Source of the DNA: Vanilla planifolia
Lineage: Eukaryota > Streptophyta > Magnoliopsida > Asparagales > Orchidaceae
Length of the DNA: 64,000 nucleotides
NCBI GenBank assembly: GCA_023846275.1
Contig: JAIUJO010000141.1
Coordinates: 454,001 to 518,000, forward strand
Direction of reading: 5' to 3'
Both the position numbers and the translations under genes were made by a program. Numbering within the stretch: position 1 is the stretch's first letter; each line of letters starts with the position of its first letter. Of this stretch, positions 28,932-41,220 are shown in pieces. A model generated the notes under the pieces. It was not told where the DNA came from and made no database searches. It saw nothing but the letters and a program-made list of their open reading frames with translations.

Positions 28932-31900
28932 TATAAACAAGAAAACTTAGAGAATAAAATTTTGTTAAAATATAATAAATTTTTTCCAATTGGATAGAGC
29001 TAATCATGACTAGTTTGAGAAAATTTGCTTTGTCCTGATCAAACCTAATTTGAAATTATTAAGTGTTAGATATCAATATAACCACACATGAAAGATAAAA
29101 AATTGAAGAAATTCGATAAAGTTTTTCAGTAAATTATAATGTGAGATACTAAGAAATTGAGTGTTATGCCTTTGATCATTATATATGGTAAGAAAGTTTC
29201 ATAAATAAAGAAAAACTCCTTAAAAAAAATATTTAGAAATAAAGTAAAATAATTTAATTTGATAAAGCACATAGAGATCAGCCTATTGACACTTATTTCA
29301 CCTCGATTGTTTCTCATTTAGATTTATTATAAATTTTGAAAATAAGTAATCATAAATAATGATAAATTATTATTTTATTATTAAGTTAATATATATTTTT
29401 GTCTAAAGTGGGATAAAATAAATTAATGTTATACAAAAAAATTAAAGCATTGCAAAGTTCACTCAAGAGGAGATATTGAGTTTCATAGTGGTATAACCAA
29501 ATCAAGGTAAAAAATGTATAGAACTGAGATAAATTATATAAAGAAAGTTTCTTTTTATGACACTAAGGAGATGATTGTATCATCCTTGATTTCTAAATAA
29601 GATTGTAACTGAAATATCTTCTAAAAATGCAAAATTCAGAAAATAAAATATTGTAAAATATGAACTTGAAATTTTATTGAAATAAGCACATGAGGACGAG
29701 TTCAATAGCAATATTTTCATCCCCATCGAATGTCATTTGAAATTTTTTTAATTATCGTACTACAATAACATTAATTATAAAACATTGTTCATGTAATATC
29801 AGTTAAATATTTATTAAAGATGAAATTACTTAAATTAAATCAAATTAATATAACAAAATAAAAATGATAAAAAGTTAAAATAAAGTGAAGAATAAGAGAT
29901 TTGAGAAAATGTAAAAAATTCTAAACAAAAACTTTTAATAAATTATTAACATGATTTTCAAAATTTGCATTTCGTTATAATAAAGATATTGATTATTGAA
30001 TTTTTAATCATTCAATGAGATAAAACTAAAATTTTTTTAAAAATATGACAAATCTCTAAAATAATTAAATATTTAAAAATTTTATAATGAATACTAATTT
30101 GTTATAACTAGTCGAGATTATTCAGATGATGCTTTTTGATCAAAACTCATTTGTAATAAAAATAAATTATAAAAGTAAATAATCATAAAAAATTATAAAT
30201 TATTTTGAAAATATTATGTAATCATATATTAAAATAAAATTGAGATATGTTGAAGCAATGTAGTACTAAACGAATTCAAAAGTCATATGAAAAAGTGTAA
30301 GAGTTTCATAGTAACGTAACCGAATCCAAGCAAAATTTTTGGAGATGAAAGAATGAGACAGATTATACTAAATGGTTGCATTCTATGGTAGTCAGGAGCT
30401 TTTGTGTAATGTCCTCGAACATTGAATGAGGTATGAATCAAAAGAACTCTTATAACTTGCCAAAAAAACAAAATAAAATATTACAAAAAATAAAAATGAA
30501 TTTTAATTGAATAAAGAATCTTTATAAATATCCAACAAGCATTGTTTCATTTGTATTAGAAACTATTTGGGAGTTACCTCTCATTAATAAATTAAATATG
30601 TATAAATAATAATAATTTTTTTGTAATAATTAATAATTATATAAATGAAAGCTTAAATGAGATAAATTAAACCAATACAATAAAATGAAATTCAATAATA
30701 TAAGCATCACACGAGAGAAGAATTAGGTTTTAAGATAATTTAACATAATGACAAAGAAAAATTTCAAGAAATGAAACAAGTAGTGCTGGACATTTTGTTC
30801 CCAAGTTAATACGATGACCTATTGTAACATCCTCGATCATGAAATGATGTAAAAATTGAAATATGTTAAAAAATATCTAATAGGAATAATTTTTGAAAAT
30901 ATTAAATTAAATAATAAATTGGATACATCTCTTGTAGATGAGTGAAATAATACTTATTTCATCTCTATAGAACATCATTTTTGAATTACTATAAATTAAC
31001 AAAGTAAATATTTATAAAAAATAATAAATTATTATTTTTGTATTACCTAAATATGTATTAATGTAAAAATTAGAAAATGTAAATAAATATAAAATAAGAA
31101 AATGAAACTAATGTAATGGTCACTTGATAAAAGAATTTGAGTTAAATAAAACTATACCAAAATTAAAACAAATTGCAAAGCTAAGAAAAATTGTACATAA
31201 AATTTGAATTCAAAGAAAATTAAGAAATCAAGTGTAGCAATCTCTATTATGAAAATAAGTGTGAACTAAGATATCTTACAATGCACCAAAACATTAAAAA
31301 AAATAAATATCTAAGAAAAATGAAAATCCAATAACTAATTAAGTGAAGCTCAAGAAATGAGTCTAGTGAGATTTGTTACACCTCAGTCAGATCTTATTTA
31401 TAATTATTATGATTTGGCGATGTAAATAAACATATATAATAATAAAATACTTTTTTAATATTAGGGAAATACATATTAAAGAAAAGATAAGATAAATTGA
31501 ACCAATATAACATCACCAAACCATGGACATGTGAAAGTCACTCTTTAAAGATTTAGAGTTACATAATAATACAAAAAATAAAAGCAAAAAATTGATTGTG
31601 AAATAAATTGTACAAAATAGTTAAATTCCAAGATTGTGAGTTATTTAAGCAAATGTCTTGGATTAGTAAAAAAGGACTGAATCTAAATTTCATTTAGTGT
31701 GGCAAAAGATTAAGAAATAAAATAATTAAAAATAATAAAATGAATATTTAATTTTATTGATTTTGATCAATTTTGTTGAAGTTTCTTTCATCTTGATCAA
31801 TTCTCATTTAGGGTTACCAGGAATAAAAAATTGGATAAACATAAATAATCATAATTTTTTTATTTTAATATCAGGTAAATATATAGTGAATAATAAAAGA

Positions 31901-32525
31901 TATAATTGAAGTAACATAATATTAAAACATCAATGGACTATTAAGGTCACTTCAGAAGAGAATTAGTGTTTTTTGTAATAAAATAAAATCATTGGAAAAA
32001 AGTTTAAAACATTAGAACAATTGTAGTGGAATTTTTTAATCAAAGATTCTTAGGAGATCAAATCCATATAATGATTATCAAGAAATAAAAAAAATTACTT
32101 TCCCTTAGATAAAGCTCGTTAAAACATTCCTAATGGCATTTGATTAGCTTGTTCAAACGTCGTGAAAATTATCAACAAATTGCCAAACTAAATAAGCATA
32201 TAAAATAATAAATTATAATTTGATACTTAGCAACAAAAACATAAAGAGAAAATAAGATAACTAAAAAAAATGTAATATAACAAAGTGAAAGCATATGAGA
32301 AGTCACAAAAAAGGTGGGTTAAAGTCACATAGTTTGATGACAAAATAATAGCAAAATGATTTCTATTGTTGATGTTAGTTATACAATACATTTGCATTCT
32401 AAGATGATAAGGAGATCGAGTGCAACAAACTCAATCATTAAATTGGATACAAATTGAAATTTCTTGAAAAAAACCTACTAGAACCCTAAAAAATGAAATA
32501 TTTAAAGTTATAAAATATTCAATTA

Positions 32526-35500
32526 CTGATATTAAAGCTTTCGTATGTTTTGTGAGACATTTTGACTCCTCATTGATTTACCTTTTATGTTGTCACAGTC
32601 AATTCCTTTGTTATGTTGGAATGCAAATTTCTTATATATTTTATCTCATTTCCTTAAATGTTTTATTTGACTTGGTTATATTATTAAGAAACTGTCTTTG
32701 AACTCTATTATCACATTTATATCATTCAAATAAGAATACAATATGTTATTATTAAATAAATAATTTTTTATTAAATATGCTTATTTAATTAGGTAATTCA
32801 AAGAAATTCCAAATGAGGACTAATCGAGATGAAATAATAGTCATTGCATTCAACTTAATGAGCTCTATTTAAATAACTATTTATTTCATATTTAAATTCA
32901 TAACTAATTGGATGATTGAGAATGTTTTGCTTAATCTTGTTAGTATCTTTGAATGTAGTGTTCTTATACAATTTAGCATATTTCTTTATATTTTTTTCTT
33001 TGTTGTATTGCTATTCACTCTAAATCTTTTCTTATGTGACTTTTACATAAGATTGACTTGCTTATATTACACTATCTCAATTCATCTTATCTAAACTTCG
33101 ACGTATATTTTCTTATTAACTAAATTATAATTCATAATATCTAATCAAAGAGAAATATATTTTGTTGGACATATCTCGTAATGCTTAATCCATTTAAATA
33201 TTCATTTTAATATATTTTAAATCATTAGTATTCTTTTTATAAACATTGTGAGATATTTTTATTCATAAAAAATTTGATAACAGGGATGTTGCATTTGATC
33301 TACTTAGTATCTTAAAATATAAATTTCTCATATAATTAATCTAATTTCCAAAAACTCTTTACCTTTGATTAGTTATATTTCTATAAAGCACTAATAAATC
33401 CCTAGTGTAACTTAAAAGTTACTATAATTTGGTTTCAATTTTTAATATTTTTGTTTTATTAATAAATTATTAATATTAAAAAATAAAATTTTGTTATTAT
33501 TTTTATGATTAAAATTTTTCAAATTCATAGTAATCCTAAATAAGGCATACATTAACGTTATTGGATGCGTATCAATGAGTTATATCATGTTAAATATTAA
33601 CTTTATACTACTAAATATTTTATTTTCTAGTCATTTCGTAGACTATACAAGATATATTGTTTGTACCTAATTTGATAATCAAGAATGTTATGCTCAATCC
33701 TTTTAGTATCTTGGAATGCAACATTCCTAAATAACTTTTCTAATTTTATCAAATATTTTTCTTTTGATCTCTTTATATTACTATGTAACTCAAAATCATT
33801 TGTCAAGTGACCTTTGTCTGTCTTTGATTTTGTTATATTATATAATTTTAGCTTATCACATTTCAAATTTAACAATAATTTACATAATATTAAGAAGATA
33901 ATTAATTATTATTTAAATTTATTCAATATCAAAATTTATAGTTAATCCAAAATGCCTATTTGACAAAAAATAAGCATTGTTGGAGTTATCTCAATGACCT
34001 CTATCAAAATAAATTCATTTTTAATGTTTTATATATTTTTTTTATGCATTCTTTATGGGATATTTTTATTTGCAAAAACTTTTATGATAAAGGATGCTAC
34101 AAAATTTCTCTTTAGAGCATTGAAAAATAACTTTCTTATGTAATTTATGTGATTTATCCAAAATGTTTGCATCAATTTTGTTGTTTTAGTATGTAACTCT
34201 AAAACTCATCTTTTCTCAATTTACGATAACAATATTTTGCTATATTATATTGCAATAAATTTAGTCATGAAAGCATTCCAACATATTTTTTAGTATTAAA
34301 ATAATAATTTATTATTATTTCTTTTTATTTGTTATAATTTATTATTATTTATTCTTATTTATGTTTTTTAATTCATAGTAATTTCAATTGAGATCTAACT
34401 CTTTGGGAAAAGTTATCATTTGACATGCAACGATGACATCTATTTAACTAAAAAATTCTTATCTCTATCATTTAATATTTTATTTCAATTCATAACTATT
34501 TTAATGATCAAGCATTTATTACTAAACCTCTTTATTATTGTGAGAAGAGGCTTTCCTATAAATTTTATTTTATTTTATTAATACTTTTATTTTAATTTAG
34601 TTATATTACGATGCAACTTTTCGTCTCCCCAAGTGTGCCCTTTTTATATTACATTAATTTATGTTATCTTTATTTTTATTTAATATATGTTTTTAAATAT
34701 TAAAAAATATTTTATTATTTTTTATGCATTTTATCTTTAACAACTCACAGTAAGGTTATTGAGGTCTAATTACGTTGAAACAAATCTCGTTAGAAATGAC
34801 TTATCGTGCTTTATCTAATTTTAAATTCACTTTTTATTTTTTCAAAATATTTTTAGCATAATTTTTTATAAAATATTTTCATTTCTTAAAACCATTTGCT
34901 TTATTTTGATATGTTATAATGATAGTATAATTCTCCTCTCGAAAGGCCTTTATATTACTTTGATTTGTATATGTTGCATTGCCCTAATAAATCACATGTC
35001 TTTGTTATTGTATATTTACTTAATTTTATAAACAATTATTATTATTTATGCTTTTTTATTTTTTAATTTGTAGTAATTCAAAATAAGTTCCCTTTGAGGA
35101 AAAAAATTGTTAAACTCGATTCAGTGAGCTCTATTAGATTAGAAATTTATTCTTTTTATATTTTTAGATATTTTCATTTTTAAGGTATGGCACGCTTTAA
35201 AAATAATTTTGATTCATACATGATATGATTATCAATGTTTCTATACTTGAACTTCTTTGTATCTTTGAATGCAGCTTTCCCTTATATTTTGTTTCATTAG
35301 TTCACAATTTTTAGTTTGATTTAGTTAGGTTTTGATGTAATTGTAAATATATTTTAATATTGATTATATACTACTTTCATTTGGATATATTACATTAATT
35401 TGTTGCTCTTTAATTTTTAAATATATTTGGAAATTATTAAAATAATAATTTTCTATTTTTTATTCTCATTTATTTTTTCACTTTTAGTTATTAAAAACTA

Positions 35501-37262
35501 TATCTGATCACAATGAAACAAATGTCATTGGAATTGACTGAAATAGATTTATGAAATTAAATATATTTATCAATATTTTTAGATATTTTTATTTTTTAAG
35601 TTTTTTTGCATAGTTTTGAACACATTTTGATTGTTCCACATTCACGATTGATAATATTGCACTTAATATCCTCAATACCTTGGAATGCACCCTCTTGCAC
35701 AATTTAACTATAATCTTTAAATTTCTCATTATTATTTGGTTATAATGCAATGTAAGTCGAAATCTCATTCAATCTGAGCTATAAATTGTTTCAATATTTC
35801 TATATTACACTACTTTAATTTAATTCATTTTGGCTCTAATATGTATTTATTAATATTAATATAGTAATTATTTTGTTATTTAAGCACTTTTTCTTTGATA
35901 TTTTTTGTAAATAAAAAAGTCTAACCAAGGTGAAATAAGCATCATTGGATTCATCTTCACATGCTCAATTTAATTAAATATTAACTAATGATTTTTTTAA
36001 TATTTTATTTCCTATGGCTTTGGCTTGCTTTGATTTAGTCGTATTACATGATATTCTAATTATCCTCTCATGTTACCTTTATATATTTTTGATTTATTTA
36101 TATTACATTGCTTATATTTATCTCAATTTATGGTTATAATATATTTAAATTTTTTTTTTGAAAATAAATTATTATTTATGCTTATTTAATTTGGTAATTT
36201 TTAATAATTCTAAACATGATTTGATTTAGATGAAACAAATATTGTTGGACCCATTTAAACAAGCATTAAACAATTAAATACTATTTTTAAAATTTTTAAA
36301 TATTATGTGGTCTTTATTTTTTGCATGTTTTATTAGGATTTCTTATTCATACCTATTTTCATGATCCAAGATATTACTATCAATCTCCTTATTTTCATAG
36401 TGTGCAACTTTCTTATAAGCTTTACCTCATTTCTTTTTGTCTTTTTGCTTTGGTTTTATTATATAGGTATAAAACTGAAATTGAACTCTAATGTGATAAT
36501 TTATTTACTCTTATTTGGATACATTATGTTGCTATAGTTTATCTCATTGAAGCTTTATTATATATTCACATATTATAAAAATTATCATATATATTTGTTC
36601 AATTTTTCTCATTTTAGCTTTAATATAAATTTACATAATACTAAAATAGTAATTCATTATTATTGGTGCTTATTTATGATAATAATTCTTAGTTACTTCA
36701 AGTAAGGTCTCATTAAGATGAAACAAAATTCATTAAAGTTACCTCACTGAACTCTATGTATATAAAACTTAAATAATTTTATATGTTTGAACTTTTGTTA
36801 TTTTCAAACCTTTACAAGATATTTGATGAGTACCTTAATTGATAAATGATGATATTATAGTCCATTTCCATAATATCTTGGAATGTAACCTTCACATATA
36901 ATTTAACTCTTTTCTTTGAAGCTTTGTTTCATTTCTTTATATTATTAAGAAGCTCTGATTCTCCTCTCATGTGATGCATATATCTCTTTAACTACATTAA
37001 ATTATATTTTTAAGCTTATCTCATTTTAACTGTAATATATATTTACTTTGTATTTAAATAATATTTCATTTTTTATGTCTATTAATTTTATTATTCATGG
37101 TAATTCTAAATCAGGTCTAGTGGAAATGAAATAATTTTTTTCACTTATCTCAATAGGTAGTATCCAATTACATATTTTCAACATTTTATTATTATTTTAT
37201 TTTATATATTTAGATTTATTTTTTAAGATATTTTCATTCATACCTTACTTAATGGTGGAAGA
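32526..37262 (+). repeat. Satellite block C, about 410-bp monomers, forward
   Basis: The same monomer returns in forward orientation. K1-type boxes lie near 32595, 32920, 33285, 33680, 34095, 34510, 35240, 35650, 36370 and 36850, giving spacings from about 325 to 480 bp with several near 395-415. Well-kept words include gagaatgttttgcttaatct near 32920, aagaatgttatgctcaatcc near 33680 and, for K2, aatcgagatgaaataatagt near 32823 followed by aatgagctctat. The block ends at about 37262 with cataccttacttaatggtgg, the segment just before a K1 box, where the retrotransposon remnant begins. No coding region is seen. Confidence 0.85.
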
Positions 37263-37344
37263 TATATATATATAAGTATAAATTATTTAAGAGGATAGAA
37301 ATATCTTTAAAAACTTTTATTTTTCTTATTTAACAAAAATAAAA

Positions 37345-37748
37345 TGTCAGAAAAAATTCATAGATAGAATATAATATAAAGAAAAGCATTAGAATTTGAA
37401 AAATGCAATCCAAGATGTTTTCTAAATTAAGGAAGGTTTTGATATTAGCAAATTCTTGAGTAGGATTTGAAATTGATATTAGTAGAGAGATGTTCCTTAT
37501 GTGTATAAGTAAACAAGTTAACATTCTATTTCATTAAAAAAGATACTCTTTTCAAAATTTATGTGCATGTCTTCAATTCATTTTGCTTATTGAACACTAC
37601 AAGGTGCTTTTGAATCCCTCAATTCACCATATCTAAAAGTGCATGGCTTGTCCTTCGAAACTAACACTTATTCAAACGAAGCAAGCCTATTAGAATAAGA
37701 TGTTTAACATTTATGGGTTGGCTCATCCAACATAAGTTTGATGTAACA
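37345..37748 (-). repeat. Probable 3' LTR of the copia remnant
   Basis: On the minus strand, immediately after a purine tract, the sequence begins TGTTACATCAAAC and continues with gttggatgagccaac, a short palindrome-like motif common near plant copia LTR starts. The start at 37748 is fairly well supported by the TG dinucleotide and the adjoining tract. The far end is uncertain. A terminal CA could lie at about 37345 (ctgaca on the minus strand), giving about 404 bp, but the LTR could extend to the satellite edge near 37263. No second copy exists in the window, so the LTR cannot be confirmed by self-comparison. Confidence 0.5.
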
Positions 37749-37762
37749 ATCTTCCCCTCTCA
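37749..37762 (-). promoter_or_regulatory. Candidate polypurine tract
   Basis: The minus strand reads gagaggggaagat directly upstream of the TGTTACAT that starts the probable 3' LTR. In LTR retrotransposons such a purine run primes plus-strand DNA synthesis and abuts the 3' LTR. Another purine-rich run (aaagggggacaac, minus strand, 37961-37973) lies about 200 bp upstream. It resembles the short noncoding tail that often follows pol in copia elements, and is the alternative. Confidence 0.5.
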
Positions 37763-38040
37763 CGATGACAAGACATATGGGTTAAGATAAAAATATAATG
37801 ACTAAAGGCATACATTTAAGAAATATTTTCATTATAAGAGCTATCAAAAATCAAGAATGTATGCTACCCTTACTTCCAACACCCCTTTACTACATACTTC
37901 CACATATTATGTATGCCCATTTACTCTGTGACTATTCTAAAATTTATGAAAACTATGAATGTTGTCCCCCTTTGGCACCATAAAAAAGGAGATACAATGA
38001 ACAAAATTTAAATTGCACCCAATTGATTCTCCTTTATTTC
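37763..38040 (-). other. Noncoding tail between pol and the polypurine tract
   Basis: About 280 bp downstream of the RNase H relic on the minus strand, without a recognisable protein. It contains atggtgccaaagggggac (minus strand, about 37964-37981), a purine-rich stretch. A 61-codon stop-free run on the plus strand (37798-37983) has no support as a gene. Confidence 0.45.
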
Positions 38041-38480
38041 AAATTTTCTTTTTCAAAATGATTTATTGAACATGCCTCAATTTATTCTTGTTAAGAACTA
38101 ATACAAATTTTATTAAGCCTTTCACTCTTTGAACCCTAACAGCTTTACATTTTACATTTTTGTGTTTGGTCTTGAAAAGATGAACAAGGTTCTTTTCTAA
38201 GGCAAAGAAACTCGTACTATTAATTCGAAGGAAAATATTTGAGGAACTATATTATGCCTTGATTTTTTGTCTTAACCATAACAATTGAGCACCATAGCTT
38301 CTAACCAGTACATACTCAGGCCTTGTGGTCAATAGTGCTATGTAGATTGCTTCCCACTTGACCATGAAATTAGACAATTTCGTAGGAATTAGCATGCACT
38401 TGAGATACTTTTCTTACCTCCATAGAGCTTACAAGTTTTAATCTATGAGACTTATAAGATCACATGAAAGAAGTATTCTT
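38041..38480 (-). pseudogene. Copia RNase H relic
   Basis: Minus-strand translation, in pieces, gives CQFLRNCLISWSSGKQS, TIALLTTRPEYVLVRSYGAQ and LLWLRQKIKA (about 38410-38270). Further on it gives LVHLFKTKHKNVKCK (about 38185-38135), the counterpart of the family's HSRTKHIDVRHH segment. RNase H normally degrades the RNA of the RNA-DNA hybrid during reverse transcription. The family's YSDADFAG motif, with its metal-binding aspartates, cannot be found. The usual STTEAEY glutamate region reads TTRPEY, so key residues are gone. Frame changes occur between the pieces. It is the C-terminal part of a dead pol. Confidence 0.85.
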
Positions 38481-39330
38481 TGGGTATAATAATAGTAAGT
38501 TCATTGTACATTTTAAATATTTGAAGATTTATTAAACAAATTTTAAATGGTTTTTTATGGGATTTAACTAGAATCTAGCACATAGACAAGCACCAAATAA
38601 GATGTCTAGTCTACTTGCTGTCAAATAAGGAATGGATCCAAGATGGCCACTATAGAGTATTTGGTCAACGGGTTTACCTACCTCATCCAAATCTATATGG
38701 ACTAATTAATTCATTGGTCCTCCAAATGTTTTATATTTTAATTACCAAACTTCTTGTTTAATTTTTTAACTAATTAGTTTCTGAAATAAACATCTTATTT
38801 TTTAGTTATTTGATTAGTTATCATAAAAAAATTTGTCACATTGGTCATACAAATCTCCCAATCTATAGTCATTAAGTCACAAAGTTCTTTTGACAAAGTT
38901 TTAATAGTGCTCACAAAAATTATGTAATCAACATTAACGTTTGCAAGTAACAAAAAACCATTGAATGATTTTTAGAATAATGTTATATCCTCCCCAAAAA
39001 TCTGTACATTCAACTCCGATATAGCTTTAATAATAAGTCTAGCATTGTTTATAACAATCCCCATATTTTGATCGGTTTGTTTTTGAATTCCCATTTGTTT
39101 CAAATCACTTGTTCATCACTAAGCCTATGAACTTGTATGCATACTTGGGTTCTCACAAATAGATCTAACTCTCCATTCATATCATAATTAAATAGTCATC
39201 CTTAACAGCTTCTAATATAGATATTGGTTGCATGAAACATATTAATGAACCATGACAAATTTTTCTAATAGAGAATGTAGTCCAAACTAGAAAATCAACA
39301 TATCCATTAATTGATTCTTTTGATTGTGAA
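38481..39330 (-). pseudogene. Copia reverse transcriptase relic with central deletion
   Basis: Minus-strand pieces in order: FSIRKICHGSLICFMQPISI and LEAVKDDYL (about 39320-39190), matching the region before the RT domain; KWEFKNK, then DQNMGIVINNARLIIKA (about 39095-39030), matching the RT N-terminus; NVDYIIFVSTIKTLSKELCD (about 38950-38890), the counterpart of the catalytic YVDDIIFGST block; KPVDQILYSGHLGS with YLTASRLDILFGACLCARF (about 38680-38570); and IFKYLKCTMNLLLLYPKN. The catalytic YVDD is NVDY, so the second aspartate is lost. Only about 70 bp separates the N-terminal piece from the NVDY piece, where intact elements have roughly 100 or more residues; the core was deleted. Multiple stops confirm a pseudogene. 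Confidence 0.88.
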
Positions 39331-39760
39331 GCTTAACTCTTTCAGTCTTTATGTAACTAAAGATTTGTCCCACCTTCTACTTTAGTTTCTCTTTTATTTT
39401 TTTCCTCACTAAAGTCTAAGTTGTTCAAGGACTCTACCTATTTATCTAAATGTTTTGTATTTACCTTTTGAATAGAGTTATGAATCACTATAAGCATTAT
39501 TTACTCTACTTTATAAGTAGAAATGTTGTAAAGTCGATAAGTCTTTCTAAAAGTGGATTGTCTTCTGAAAATTATTATTCTTGACTTTTTCATTAAAACT
39601 TTTCAAGTTAGACATTTCATTATTAAGAATAGTGAATTTGAACCCCAAAACATGGAAGTAGCTCAAATTTTGTTTCTTATTTTTTAAATTAATCATAAAG
39701 TGTATTGTTTTTATTTGCTTCTAAATTAATTCATCAATATATTACAAGCTATCTTAATTA
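39331..39760 (-). pseudogene. Integrase C-terminal and linker relic
   Basis: After the integrase core the minus strand gives HVLGFKFTILNNEMSN then LKSFNEKVK (about 39640-39570). This is the counterpart of the FGCKCFILNxKDNLGKFDxK motif that follows the integrase core in plant copia elements. Further on, TYRLYNISTYKVE (about 39545-39505) matches the family's KAYRVYNKRTLxVEE. The remaining sequence to about 39331 is poorly conserved linker before the reverse transcriptase. Frameshifts separate the pieces. Confidence 0.75.
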
Positions 39761-40229
39761 TCTCAACTCAAACATACTTTGGTTTGTTGTATTTCACTAA
39801 CATACATCAACCCAACTCTACCAAAGTCCTAATCATTCTTCATACAATCTTATTATTTTGAAGTGTATAAGCACATGTAAATTAATGCATTGAATATTTT
39901 CCTTTGTAATTGTCATAGTCAAGAAATCACTACTATTATCACTTTCTAAAACTAGTTTGAGATTTTTTTAACTTACAATCACACTTATCAAATTAACAAA
40001 ATTTTCAAATGTTTCTCTATAACATCACAGAAATGCAAGCCAAGTATATCTAAAAAAAGCATCAACAAATAGAAATCAATATTTCTTTCCACAAAGACTA
40101 AAGAGTTGTTTGGGTCCAAAAGGGTATATATAATTTATCTCTAATACATTACTAGTCATTACATCATTTTTAGTTTTAAATGAAGACATTCTTTGCTTTT
40201 TGACATGATTCACAAATTTTCTAACTAGT
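39761..40229 (-). pseudogene. Copia integrase relic (zinc-binding end and core)
   Basis: The minus strand carries CESCQKAK (40214-40191), the CxxC half of the HHCC zinc-binding domain. After a one-base frame change it continues SSFKTKNDVMTSNVLEINYI, then YPFGPKQLFSLCGKK (about 40187-40085), matching the family's SFKxKNxxSTxxPLELLHxDLFGP; the first catalytic aspartate position appears to be Y in this copy. RYTWLAFL and YRETFENFVNLI follow. LVLESDNSSDF keeps the second aspartate in the family's RSDNGGEF context, with several changes. AYTLQNNKIV then RMIRTLVELG (about 39870-39790) corresponds to SAPRTPQQNGVVERKNRTL; the usual catalytic glutamate is replaced by a stop. Integrase would insert the cDNA; this copy cannot. 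Confidence 0.88.
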
Positions 40230-40412
40230 CTAGTTTACCTTCAGAAGACCTCTAACTACATCTATCAAGTTTAACTTTTTGAAGAAGGAATATCCTTCAT
40301 GACCTAATCTTTTATACCACAAAGTGTTCTTACTTAAATATGGATTTAGGAATTCTAATGTTCTTGTTTCTAATTGATCAAACTTAATAAGAGTCACCAT
40401 TTCATCTACCAA
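40230..40412 (-). pseudogene. GAG-pre-integrase domain relic
   Basis: A 60-codon open stretch on the minus strand. The motif LWYKRLGHEGYSFFKKLNL followed by DVVRGL is the GAG-pre-integrase domain, which lies between protease and integrase in Ty1/copia polyproteins and supplies the histidine pair of the integrase zinc finger. The canonical form is LWHxRLGH; here the first histidine is Y and the second is kept. The frame is lost just after RGLLKVN, and the CxxC half of the finger follows in another register about 20 bp on. The open stretch is a surviving fragment of pol, not a separate gene. Confidence 0.88.
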
Positions 40413-41220
40413 CTAATAACATTTGTTGAAATTCTAATATTTTCTATCATTGAGTGTCAAAACTAACAAAATGTCTATTATTACAAAATTGATTGATATT
40501 AATTATATTTAAATATAATAGTTCAACTAAAAATGCATCTAAAAGTGTTAATGTAAGCATGCTTAGATATCTAATTTTGATTATCTCCATCTTAAAGTTG
40601 TCTCCCAGTACTTCTGTCTTCTTTCGACAACAAAGTATTCATATAAATTATTATTAACCTATGATCGTATGTCTTCAGCATAACTATGCAACACCCAAGA
40701 GATAGATTTTGATTTTCTCCATATGTTTGGCTACTTAAATTGCTGACTTTAACTTTGTAGTCAAAAAATGTGATTTTGATTTGTCTAACTCACATGCTTA
40801 CATTTATGCACAATTCCTAATATATTACTCCTCTGACATGAACATACTAAATTTTGTTGTCGCTAACCTTAGGAACCCATGCAAGCTTGGGTAGACCACC
40901 ACCATTCACTACAATATGATTTGTATTATAGTTCTTAATCACCAATATTAGACAAGGTTTTGAAAACAAAAATTTTTGTTAATTATATAATCCTTCATAA
41001 TATTACCTTTTTTGTAACAAAAAAATATTTATAGTTTAAACATTATACAAATGCTAAAATGAAGATGTACATTTATGCATAAGAAAATGAACATTTGAAG
41101 CATTAGAATATTCACCATGTTTAATAGAATAAATCTTTGTTTCAAAATCATTGATTTTTTTTTATGAGGTAGTCTTAAAAATAAGGAAGCTTTTTCAATT
41201 TTTAATGTTTTCACATTAAA
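40413..41220 (-). pseudogene. Protease and flanking linker relic
   Basis: Fragments on the minus strand fit the stretch between zinc knuckle and GAG-pre-integrase. LPKLAWVPKVSDNK (about 40895-40855) corresponds to the family's GPxKIWVPK. YLLGCC-like words near 40710-40690 stand where the protease YLDSGCSRHMTG motif belongs, with the catalytic DSG no longer readable. LLDAFLVELLYLNI followed by NQFCNNRHFVSFDTQ (about 40545-40450) corresponds to ENVLLVxGLKHNLLSISQ(F/L)CD. The stretch above about 40980 is too decayed to assign; a 61-codon open run at 41029-41214 is K- and L-rich and has no clear domain. Confidence 0.6.

Larger units (their letters stand above)
8191..32525 (-). repeat. Satellite block B, about 410-bp monomers, reverse
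   Basis: The longest block, about 24.3 kb, holds the same monomer in reverse orientation, so the plus strand is A-rich here. The reversed K1 box reads gagatcgagtgtaacatcc then tcgatcatcaaat. Clear copies end near 9410, 10760, 11183, 12160, 12570, 14075, 14492, 14875, 15675, 16495, 18858, 19447, 19845, 20785, 21195, 23810, 25393, 26616, 27026, 29580, 30423, 30841, 31229 and 32425. Most neighbours are 380-423 bp apart. Exact landmark-to-landmark distances include 423 bp (10761-11183), 410 bp (20786-21195), 410 bp (26617-27026) and 418 bp (30424-30841). Truncated or rearranged units occur near 8220-8345, 10330-10470, 18960-19115, 20340-20540, 21195-21470 and 27110-27250. No gene is seen; the longest stop-free stretch, 97 codons at 17404-17697, is low-complexity repeat translation. 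Confidence 0.88.

Noticed and set aside
37798..37983. 61-codon plus-strand open stretch
   Set aside because: It lies antisense in the noncoding tail between pol and the polypurine tract of the copia remnant; no motif.
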